Assembly: GCA_027563935.2 (NCBI GenBank)
Contig: CM050453.2
Location: 68,308,018 to 68,372,017, forward strand
Source of the DNA: Costus lasius
Lineage: Eukaryota > Streptophyta > Magnoliopsida > Zingiberales > Costaceae
DNA length: 64,000 nt
Direction of reading: 5' to 3'
Part shown: positions 55,973 through 64,000 of the stretch, one piece after another
Layout of the letters: each line of letters starts with the position of its first letter
How positions within the stretch are numbered: position 1 is the first letter of the stretch
Program-made: the position numbers and the translations under genes
Notes under the pieces: generated by a model
Databases searched by the model: none
What the model was told of the DNA's origin: nothing
The model's input: the letters and a program-made list of their open reading frames with translations, nothing else

Positions 55973-58900
55973 ATGAGCTTCAATGTGCGATCCCTACTGG
56001 AAAGGGAGAAGTTTGCTGGGCCGAACTTCTCTGACTGGTTCGGACACCTTAAGATTGTTCTTAAGGCAGAGAGGAAACTGTATGTCCTCGAGACGGCGAT
56101 ACCGCCGCAGCCCGCTCCGAACGCCGCAAGGGCGGTTCGGGAAGCCTACGAAAAGCACGTCAATGATAGCATTGATGTCGCTTGCCTGATGCTAGCGTCT
56201 ATGACGCCACCGCTGCAGCGTCAGCATGAGGATATGTCAGCTATAGAGATTATAGCGAACCTCAAAATGCTGTATGCTGCACAGGCGAGGACTGAGCGCT
56301 ATAATCTGACGAAGCTCTTCTTTCAGAGCAAACTGGCTGAGGGGAGCCCAGTGGGAGCTCACGTGCTCAAGATGATTGGGCACAAGGAGGCTCTAGATAA
56401 ACTGGGGCATACCATCAACCAGGAGCTTGCTGTAGACATAATTCTACAGTCTCTTCCGCCTTCTTTCGATGCGTTCATCATTAACTATAATATGAACAAA
56501 ATCGATTGTACGCCGGCAGAGCTGTTGAATATGCTCTTGACAACTGAGGAAACTCTGAAGGGTAAGCCTTCAACCTCTGTCTTAATAGTTCCTTCTAGGA
56601 ACAAGAAGAAGGGGAAGAAGGGCAAGGCCCCTGTCAAGAATTACAGCAAGGCCCTGAAACAGAAGGTGAAGCGGTCGAAGGACAACAGGTGTTTCCACTG
56701 TGGCCAGCTGGGTCACTGGAAAAAGGACTGTAAAGCGCTCCAAGGAGATAAGAGGGGAAGCATCGCTTCTGGCTCAGGTATATATGTGACTGAGGTCATG
56801 TTATCTTCTTCTACTATATCATGGGTGTTGGACACCGCATGTGGAGTTCACATTTGTTCAAATGTGCAGGAACTCAAGAGAAGAAGGCAGGTGGGACAGC
56901 ATGAGGTAGACCTACGAGTTGGAAACGGGGCACGGGTTGCTGCTGTTGCTGTAGGAGACTATTTCATTACTTTACCATCTGGCATTGTATTAGAATTAAA
57001 CAATTGTTACTTTGTACCCAGTATTACCAAGAATATTATCTCTATTCCTGCTCTTGTCAGGAAAGGATTTGCCTTTGAATGCAAGATTTCAAAGTGTGTT
57101 TTGACTTATGATAATATTGTGTATGCGACTGGTTCAATTAACAATGGGTTATACATGTTGGACATGGAAAATTCTATACAAAACATTGATAATAAGAAAG
57201 CCAAGTATGCTGATGACAGCACCTTGTTATGGCATAGTCGTTTAGGCCATATAAACGAGAAGCGCATTAAGCGGTTGCATAATCATGGACTGCTGGGATC
57301 TTTCTCCTATGAGGAGATTGATACATGCAAAGCTTGTTTGATGGGTAAAATGACGAAGTCACCTTTTCTTCACAAAGGTCAAAGGGCTTCAGGTTTACTG
57401 GACCTTATACACAGTGATGTGTGTGGGCCTTTTAGTAAACAAGCCAGAGGTGGCTATCAGTACTTCATTACCTTTACTGATGATTTCAGTAGGTATGGGT
57501 ATGTCTATTTAATGAGACATAAAAATGAATCTTTTGACAAGTTCAAAGAGTTCAAAAATGAAGTACAAAATCAGTTAGGCCGAAATATCAAGGCACTTCG
57601 TTCTGATCGAGGTGGTGAATACCTGAGTCATGCGTTTACTGACTATCTGAAAGAGTGTGGGATTATCTCACAGCTCACTCCGCCAGGAACACCGCAGTGG
57701 AATGGTGTGTCCGAGAGGAGAAATAGAACGTTACTTGATATGGTTCGTTCTATGATGAGTCAGGCTACTCTTCCATACTCCTTTTGGGGTTTTGCACTGG
57801 AAACAGCTGCAAAGGTACTAAACCGAGTGCCATCCAAGGCAGTTTCAAAGACGCCATATGAGTTATGGAATGGGAAACAGCCTAGCTTGACATTTATCAA
57901 GATCTGGGGTTGCGAGGCTTATGTCAAAAAGCTCGCCTCTGGGAAACTAGAGAGCAGATCTGACAAATGCATCTTTGTCGGTTACCCTAAGGAAACTAAG
58001 GGTTATTATTTCTTCGATCCCAAGGAGAACAAGGTTTTTGTTGCTCGGACGGCCATATTTCTTGAGAAGGAATTTCTTCTGCAAGAGGCCAGTGGGAGAG
58101 AAATAAAGCTGGATGAGAATCCAGAAGAAGGACAAAGTAGTCAAGCACAGTTGGATGAGCCTGAGCCGGTAGATCAGGTTATTGAACAACCTGAGGCTCA
58201 AATATCACGGGAACCGCGAAGATCGGGTAGGATCCGTCGACAGCCTGAGCGCTATGACGGAGTCTACATCATTGATAATGATGAACCCCTAACTTATGCG
58301 GATGCGGTCAGTGGACCGGAGTCAGCTAGATGGCTTGAAGCTATGCGAGCCGAGATGGACTCCATGTCAGATAACCAAGTCTGGGATTTGGTTGATCCGC
58401 CTCCGGGAGTAATCCCTATAGGCTGTAAATGGATCTTCAAGAAGAAGATTGACATGGATGGTAACGTGGTTACCTATAAAGGCAGGCTAGTTGCGAAAGG
58501 TTTCAAACAAATCTACGGGTTAGATTATGATGAAACTTTCTCACCAGTAGCCATGTTTAAGTCTATTCGGATTCTTTTCGCGATAGCTGCATATTACGAT
58601 TATGAGATCTGGCAGATGGATGTGAAGACAGCTTTCCTCAATGGAAATCTGGATGAGGATGTGTATATGACACAACCGGAAGGTTTCACTAGTCCATCAG
58701 ATCGTCATAAAATATGCAAGTTAAAGAAGTCCATTTATGGACTGAAACAAGCATCAAGAAGCTGGAACATTCGTTTTGATGAATCAATCTCTGAGTTTGG
58801 TTTCATCAAGAACGAAGATGACCCGTGTGTATATAAGAGGTTTAGTGGGAGCGTGATTACATTCCTAATCCTCTACGTCGATGATATCTTGATCATTGGA

Positions 58901-59617
58901 AACGATATTCCTGAACTGCATGCTGTTAAGGCATGGTTAGGAAAATGTTTCCAGATGAAAGATCTAGGAGAAGCAGCCTATGTATTAGGTGTGAAGATCT
59001 ACCGGGATAGATCTAAGAGGCTTCTCGGGCTGTGCCAGAGTACCTACATCGATAAGGTCCTGGAGAGATTCCATTTAGAGAATTCTAAACGTGGATATCT
59101 TCCAGTCAGACATGGTCTGAATCTTTCGAAGAGTCAGTGTCCACAAACACAGACTGAGAAAGATGAAATGGACAATACGCCTTATGCTTCGGCTATTGGG
59201 TCCATAATGTATGCGATGTTGTGTACTCGCCCAGACGTCGCTTACGGGTTAAGCGTGACCAGTCGATTCCAAAGTAATCCAGGTTTGGCGCACTGGATTG
59301 CGGTCAAGAACATTTTAAAATATCTGCGGAGGACCAAAGATATGTTCTTGATATATGGTGGTCAGGAAGAACTCAGTATAGAGGGATATACTGACGCTTC
59401 GTTCCAGTCAGACCAGGATGATTTCCGATCGCAATCAGGCTATGTTTTTAGCTTGAATGGTGGAGCAGTGGTGTGGAAAAGCTTCAAACAGTCTACTGTT
59501 GCTGATTCCACAACAGAAGCCGAGTATGTTGCAGCCTCGGAAGCATCCAAGGAGGCAGTGTGGATTCGTAAGTTCGTGAGAGAACTTGGTGTCGTTCCTT
59601 CGAGTGCAGATCCTTAG
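55973..59617 (+). CDS. Copia Gag-Pol polyprotein truncated in RNase H (element B)
   Basis: 1214 residues, nearly identical to the polyprotein of A, with three extra residues in the integrase-RT linker. Gag, zinc knuckle CFHCGQLGHWKKDC, protease VLDTACG, integrase (HSD, RSDRGGEY, SERRNRT), RT (MDVKTAFLNG, YVDD) and the first half of RNase H (YTDAS, TEAEY) are intact. At 59615-59617 a TAG replaces the TTG of A. The frame continues open for 79 more codons to TAG 59855-59857, including FCDN and DDNLADPLTK. The truncated product lacks two acidic RNase H positions, so autonomy is doubtful unless the stop is read through or the enzyme is supplied in trans. Confidence 0.93.
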   Translation: MSFNVRSLLEREKFAGPNFSDWFGHLKIVLKAERKLYVLETAIPPQPAPNAARAVREAYEKHVNDSIDVACLMLASMTPPLQRQHEDMSAIEIIANLKMLYAAQARTERYNLTKLFFQSKLAEGSPVGAHVLKMIGHKEALDKLGHTINQELAVDIILQSLPPSFDAFIINYNMNKIDCTPAELLNMLLTTEETLKGKPSTSVLIVPSRNKKKGKKGKAPVKNYSKALKQKVKRSKDNRCFHCGQLGHWKKDCKALQGDKRGSIASGSGIYVTEVMLSSSTISWVLDTACGVHICSNVQELKRRRQVGQHEVDLRVGNGARVAAVAVGDYFITLPSGIVLELNNCYFVPSITKNIISIPALVRKGFAFECKISKCVLTYDNIVYATGSINNGLYMLDMENSIQNIDNKKAKYADDSTLLWHSRLGHINEKRIKRLHNHGLLGSFSYEEIDTCKACLMGKMTKSPFLHKGQRASGLLDLIHSDVCGPFSKQARGGYQYFITFTDDFSRYGYVYLMRHKNESFDKFKEFKNEVQNQLGRNIKALRSDRGGEYLSHAFTDYLKECGIISQLTPPGTPQWNGVSERRNRTLLDMVRSMMSQATLPYSFWGFALETAAKVLNRVPSKAVSKTPYELWNGKQPSLTFIKIWGCEAYVKKLASGKLESRSDKCIFVGYPKETKGYYFFDPKENKVFVARTAIFLEKEFLLQEASGREIKLDENPEEGQSSQAQLDEPEPVDQVIEQPEAQISREPRRSGRIRRQPERYDGVYIIDNDEPLTYADAVSGPESARWLEAMRAEMDSMSDNQVWDLVDPPPGVIPIGCKWIFKKKIDMDGNVVTYKGRLVAKGFKQIYGLDYDETFSPVAMFKSIRILFAIAAYYDYEIWQMDVKTAFLNGNLDEDVYMTQPEGFTSPSDRHKICKLKKSIYGLKQASRSWNIRFDESISEFGFIKNEDDPCVYKRFSGSVITFLILYVDDILIIGNDIPELHAVKAWLGKCFQMKDLGEAAYVLGVKIYRDRSKRLLGLCQSTYIDKVLERFHLENSKRGYLPVRHGLNLSKSQCPQTQTEKDEMDNTPYASAIGSIMYAMLCTRPDVAYGLSVTSRFQSNPGLAHWIAVKNILKYLRRTKDMFLIYGGQEELSIEGYTDASFQSDQDDFRSQSGYVFSLNGGAVVWKSFKQSTVADSTTEAEYVAASEASKEAVWIRKFVRELGVVPSSADP

Positions 59618-59857
59618 GTTATCTTCTGTGATAACACTGGAGCTATAGCACAAGCAAAGGAACCTCGGTCGCACCAGAAGTCCAAGCACATACAGAGACG
59701 GTTTCACTTGATCCGGGAGATCATTGATCGTGGCGAGATCAAGATTTGCAAGGTTCATACAGATGACAATCTGGCAGACCCGCTTACCAAGCCTCTGGCG
59801 CAGCAGAAGCATGAGAAGCACTGTAATAATATGGGTTTGAGATTTCTCAACCATTAG
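59618..59857 (+). pseudogene. RNase H C-terminal remainder after the nonsense codon (element B)
   Basis: Same frame as 55973-59617. It encodes VIFCDNTGAIAQAKEPRSHQ and the family tail ending MGLRFLNH. No further change is seen, so the TAG is the only lesion in the polyprotein. Confidence 0.85.
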
Positions 59858-59877
59858 ATTAAGTGCAAGTGGGAGAT
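59858..59877 (+). other. Polypurine tract, element B
   Basis: GCAAGTGGGAGAT immediately before the 3' LTR. Confidence 0.85.
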
Positions 59878-61582
59878 TGTTGGAGTATGCCCTTAAGGCT
59901 AATGTTTGAGGCCTTTGGGATTGTAATAGTATCATGTAATAAACTCTTATGTTTATAAAAGGCATGGTTATTATTCAGCTTGTTACCTTGTCTGCTGTAA
60001 TAAGTGTACTTCTGAATAATGTCTCAAAGCTGTTCAGCTAGGCTGACAGGCTATAAGTCCTTAGTCGAGATATCTTGGAGAACATGAGACAGCCTTGATA
60101 TGATAGAGACTAATATGAGTGCTAATCTTATAGGATGCTTCGAGCATGGAATAAGATGTAGACTCATGGGTACATTGGATGTACTGGACAGACCCTACTG
60201 GGATATTCCATTGCTTGTCACAATGTGAATGATCCTTGTAAGCAACAAGTGGCACATGTCCTCTGACTTGAGATCACTTGTGTTTCTAAATGAGGATTGT
60301 CATTGTCTTGAGCTAGTTCAATATCATTTGAGATATAATGATTATAGACTATCTTGGATGGTGAGCTTGAATCAGGTTAGGGCACTTGTGATAGATAAAG
60401 GATTGCCGTCTCCTTGTTTAAGGAGTGTGATGTTCTATAGGGCCACACTATATGAGATGATTGAGGAAGTGTATGGCCATACCCAGATGACTATGTTCAT
60501 CTGATCTAATCATGCTCATCGTATTGGAGTTACAAGCTTGACATGCTTGTCCAATAAGAACATCCAGTGGCAAAGGACACATGTATGCCTTGTGAATTGA
60601 GTCACACTTGTGCTGTGTTTTGGGTGCAGTCTTGGAAGACTCTTTCCTTTATATCGGGAGACAGTGATGTGTTGCTAGATACCCCTCACTGATCGTGATA
60701 ACGTAAGTTATCGTTACCGACATTTAAAGGAAACCCTCAGGGTCGCACAATTTGGTGATATGGCTTCCTTAAGTCAGATCGTGTGGACTGAATTGTTTTG
60801 GTTCAGTTTAAAGAGATTTAATCTCTGATTGTAAGTGAGATCTGGTCTGATCATGTTTGATTGATTAGAGCTTTAGATCGGTAAGCTTCGATCGAGAGAG
60901 ATGATGCTAGATCGGTGCGATCAGAAGCGTCAGATGATGAAGGGTCAGATCTAGGACCTTGTGGTCTAATTTGGTCTAGACTTAATTCTGGGCTGATTTG
61001 GTTTCGAAATTGAACCAATGAAATTGAACCGGCTCATGGGTTGAGCGCTTGGTTCAAGAGGGAGAAGAGGTTGCGTTTGGTTCATGGAAACATGAACCAT
61101 GAACGCCAACTCTTAATCGTTGCCATTTATGGAAAGTTCCATAAGCTAAACGCATATGCGTTCATGGCTTGATTACTCTCTAATGCTTTCGGTTTTGCTC
61201 TTTGGGCGTGGAGAAAACGGCTTGCTCTTGGAGAAGGCGTGGTTCTTGCGAAAAGAAGAAAGAGCTCTCGAAAAGAAGGCAGCCCTTTTCATCTAATCTC
61301 CTACACACGGTTGAAAGAGCTTGCCAATCTTGCTAGCACAAGACTTGCGCAAGGAGGAAGCTTTCATCCCTTGTGTGTGATTTCTTTGGAGAAGATCCCT
61401 TCGGTCTTTCTTCTTCCAAGCCGCACCATCTACATGGCTATGGTATGATCTTGTTCTTATCAATCTTTGATAGTTGAACAATTGGCATGCAAACGATTTT
61501 AAAACCCTTGCTTCCGCTTGCATCATTTTTCATTAGCGCCATGCTTAGGGTTTTTGCCCCCTTTATCTTTGGGGTTCCTTCA
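59878..61582 (+). repeat. 3' LTR of element B (1705 bp)
   Basis: Same length and apparently the same sequence as 52412-54116 (constant offset 7466). It ends CTTCA and is followed by TACTG. Confidence 0.97.
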
Positions 61583-61644
61583 TACTGTTCGTTATCTTCA
61601 CAATGTTCAAGATAGACATTCCACTCCCACTCCGTAGTGAAATA
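61583..61644 (-). pseudogene. Gag piece of element E between B and D
   Basis: The - strand frame YFTTEWEWNVYLEHCEDNEQ runs in phase into the gag part at 52411 when element B and one TACTG are discounted, which confirms the insertion. It is cut at 61644 by the LTR of element D. Confidence 0.75.
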
Positions 61645-63326
61645 TGTAAGTTCCATTAAGGGGGGGGGGGGAAACCCTAATCATGCAGATATAAAATTTT
61701 CTCAAGGCGGAATCTAGGGTTTCCTAGGATCGCATGTATGAACATATGATCAACTTAACATTTTGTATAGATCTAGTGAGAGATCATACCAATGCCATTG
61801 CTTTGGATGACGACTTGGAAGGAAAGAGGCGTGTGCTTCTTCTCCAAAGGCAATCGCACACAAGACGAGAGATGGCTACTCCTTGGCGTTCCTTGTGCTA
61901 GCAAAGCTCCAAGGTCTCCTAATCGCGTGAAGGAGATTGAGATGACATCTTTGCTTGGCCAAAATCTCTCCTAGGCGTGAAGACTCTCTACCCGAGAGAG
62001 GAGAGGCGACAAGAGGTGAAGAGGCGAGAATAGGGCGTGACCACTTCGAACGTGAGGCGTCCATGCTATTTTGGAAAACATAACTTCCAAAAATAGCAAG
62101 CCACTACTTCAACGCAAGATGCGTTTACCCCAATCGCAATGTTCTCCCCTTTGAACCATGCGCTCACTTGATGAGCCGGTTCAATTACATTTGGTTCAAA
62201 GACCAAATCAAACCAAGCATTGGTCTAGATCAAATTAAACCATAAGGCTCAAGATCTAACCATTCATCTCTTGATGCTCTTGATCTCACCGATCTAGCAT
62301 CAATTCTCTCGATCGAAGCTTACCAATCTCAAGCTCTAATCAATCAAACATGATCAGACCAGATCTCACTTACAATCAGAGTTTAAATCCCTTTAAACTG
62401 AACCAAAAACAATTCAGTCCACACGATCTAACTTAAGTAAGCCATATCATCAAATTGTGCGACCCTAAGGGTTTCCTTTAAATGTCGGTAACGATAACTT
62501 ACGTTATCACGATCAGTGAGGGGTATCTAGCAACACATCACTGTCTCCCGATATAAAGGAAAGAGTCTTCCAAGACTACACCCAAACCACAGCACAAGTG
62601 TGAACCCAAGTCACTTGACATATGTGTTTCCTTTGCCACTAAATGTTTTTATTGGACAAGCGTGTCAAGCCTGTAATTCCAATATGATGGGAATGATTAG
62701 ATCAGATGAACATAGTCATCTGGGTATGGCCATACACTTTCTCAATCATCTCACCCAGGGGGCCCCTTCAGAACATCACACTCCAAACAAGGAGACGGCA
62801 ATCCTATATCTATCACTAATGCCCTAACATGACTCATGCTCATTATCCAAGATAGTCTATAACCATTATGTTTCAAATGATATTGAACTACCTCAAAACA
62901 ATGCCAATCATCATTTAGAAACAGAAGTGATCTCAAGTCAGAGGAAATATGCCACTTGTTTGCATATAAGGATTATTCACATTGTGACAAGCAATCGAAT
63001 ATCCTAAGTAGGGTCTGTCCAGTACATCCAATGTACCCATGAGTCTACATCTTATTCCATGCTCGAAGCATCCTATAAGATTAGAACACATATTAGTCTC
63101 AATCATATCAAGGCTGTCTCATGTTCACCAAGATATCTCGACTAAGGACAATACTGCATGTCAGCCAAGCTAAACACCATTGAGACATTATTCAGAAGTA
63201 TACATATTGCAGCAGATAATGTAACAACCTGAATAACAACCATTGCCTTTATAAACATAGAGTTTATACATGATACTGAAATAATCCCAAGGCCTCAAAC
63301 ATTAGCCTTAAGGGCATACCCCAACA
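61645..63326 (-). repeat. 3' LTR of element D (1682 bp)
   Basis: It starts TGTTGGGG at 63326 and ends GGAACTTACA at 61645, the ending also seen in the solo LTR. It has the start-codon block ATGGCATTG with GTATGATC at 61798-61782, and a run of 12 G at 61660-61671 on the + strand. Confidence 0.88.
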
Positions 63327-63346
63327 ATCTCCCACTTGCACTTAAT
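63327..63346 (-). other. Polypurine tract, element D
   Basis: ATCTCCCACTTGC on the + strand adjoins the LTR. Confidence 0.8.
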
Positions 63347-64000
63347 CTAATGGTTGAGAAATCTCAAACCCATATTATTACAGTGCTTCTCATGCTTCTG
63401 CTGCGCCAGAGGCTTTGTAAGCGGGTCACCTAGATTGTCATCTGTATGAACCTTGCAGATTTTGATCTCGCCACGATCAATGATCTCCCGGATCAAGTGA
63501 AACCTTCTCTGTATGTGCTTGGACGTCTGGTGCGACCGTGGTTCCTTTGCCTGTGCTATTGCTCCAGTGTTATCACAGAAGATAACCAAAGGATCTGCAC
63601 TCGAAGGAACAACACCAAGTTCTTGAACGAACTTACGAATCCACACTGCCTCCTTGGATGCTTCCGAGGCTGCTACATACTCGGCTTCTGTTGTGGAATC
63701 AGCAACAATTGATTGTTTGAAACTTTTCCACACCACTGCTCCTCCATTCAAGCTAAAAACATAGCCTGATTGCGATCGGAAATCATCCTGGTCAGACTGG
63801 AACGAAGCGTCAGTATATCCTTCAATACTGAGTTCTTCCTGACCTCCATATATCAAGAACATATCTTTGGTCCTCCGAAGATATTTCAAAATGTTCTTGA
63901 CCGCAATCCAGTGTGCCTTTCCTGGATTACTTTGGAATCGACTGGTCACGCTTAACCCGTAAGCGACGTCTGGGCGAGTACACAACATCGCATACATAAT
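63347..64000 (-). CDS. Copia polyprotein, RT end and RNase H (element D), partial
   Basis: The open - strand frame runs from the window edge to the stop at 63347. It contains YAMLCTRPDVAYGLSV (end of RT region), YTDASF, TEAEY, FCDNTGAI and DDNLGDPLTK (Gly where the others have Ala). The tail MGLRFLNH is intact. No lesion in the visible 217 codons. Confidence 0.9.
   Translation of the reverse strand: MMYAMLCTRPDVAYGLSVTSRFQSNPGKAHWIAVKNILKYLRRTKDMFLIYGGQEELSIEGYTDASFQSDQDDFRSQSGYVFSLNGGAVVWKSFKQSIVADSTTEAEYVAASEASKEAVWIRKFVQELGVVPSSADPLVIFCDNTGAIAQAKEPRSHQTSKHIQRRFHLIREIIDRGEIKICKVHTDDNLGDPLTKPLAQQKHEKHCNNMGLRFLNH

Larger units (their letters stand above)
52412..61582 (+). mobile_element. Very young Angela-type copia retrotransposon B
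   Basis: 9171 bp with target duplication TACTG (52407-52411 and 61583-61587). The two 1705-bp LTRs showed no difference when compared by eye, and the three short frames checked in both LTRs are identical, so insertion was very recent. Layout is as in element A, with a polyprotein broken by one stop in RNase H. It is inserted in the gag of old element E, in opposite orientation. Confidence 0.97.
61645..64000 (-). mobile_element. 3' end of Angela-type copia element D (continues beyond window)
   Basis: - strand: 3' LTR at 61645-63326, polypurine tract, then pol to the window edge. The left flank 61640-61644 (AAATA) is the expected target site; its partner lies outside. The LTR differs clearly from those of A and B and resembles C and the solo LTR. 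Confidence 0.9.

Overview
The window is a gene-free block of plant nuclear DNA made almost entirely of LTR retrotransposons nested in one another. No host gene, tRNA, rRNA or CRISPR array was found. The organism is a flowering plant: the copia polyproteins are of the Tork/Angela (BARE-1-like) kind, the gypsy pieces are Athila-like, and the stops and frameshifts are typical of methylated plant intergenic DNA. A monocot is plausible, but the species cannot be read from the sequence.

Layout. (1) 1-1824: 3' end of a + strand Angela-type element (I), next to an older broken copia element (H, 1825-3440). (2) 3441-3780 and 12929-15162: 3' part of a + strand Athila-like element, split by a complete and apparently intact Angela element A (3781-12928, TSD GATAC). 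(3) 15163-17950: rearranged duplicates of Athila LTR ends with three primer-binding-site-like sequences. (4) 17951-19690: a broken - strand copia fragment (F). (5) 19691-26155: a - strand Athila-like element with gag, protease and accessory ORF but no reverse transcriptase or integrase. (6) 26140-38285: an inverted Athila 3' segment split by a solo Angela LTR (26395-28089, TSD TTTTT) and a decayed Angela element C (28805-37865, - strand, TSD CATAT). (7) 38286-47063: a second - strand Athila-like element with a 407-codon gag-like ORF, split by a 2.6 kb solo LTR, probably of a chromovirus (40600-43214, TSD GGCAT). (8) 47064-52411 and 61583-61644: an old - strand copia element E, split by a very young Angela element B (52412-61582, TSD TACTG, LTRs with no difference seen). 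(9) 61645-64000: the 3' end of another - strand Angela element D, inserted 57 bp from B.

How the parts work together. Elements A and B have the full copia cycle set: LTRs, an initiator-tRNA-Met primer site, a long leader with hairpins, one gag-protease-integrase-RT-RNase H polyprotein and a polypurine tract. A is the only copy with an unbroken polyprotein, and it could in principle supply B, C and D in trans. The Athila-like pieces carry gag, protease and an accessory ORF only, so they would depend on other elements.

Most unusual signals: (a) a conserved start codon plus splice donor inside every Angela LTR, which would splice in frame to the polyprotein across a 1.9 kb leader intron that holds the primer site; (b) arrays of TACGGTACCGTA and TACGGCAGTGCCGTA palindromes with a ~72 bp period in the Athila LTRs and again in the internal regions; (c) Athila LTRs bordered by internal sequence on both sides, as in tandem elements that share an LTR.
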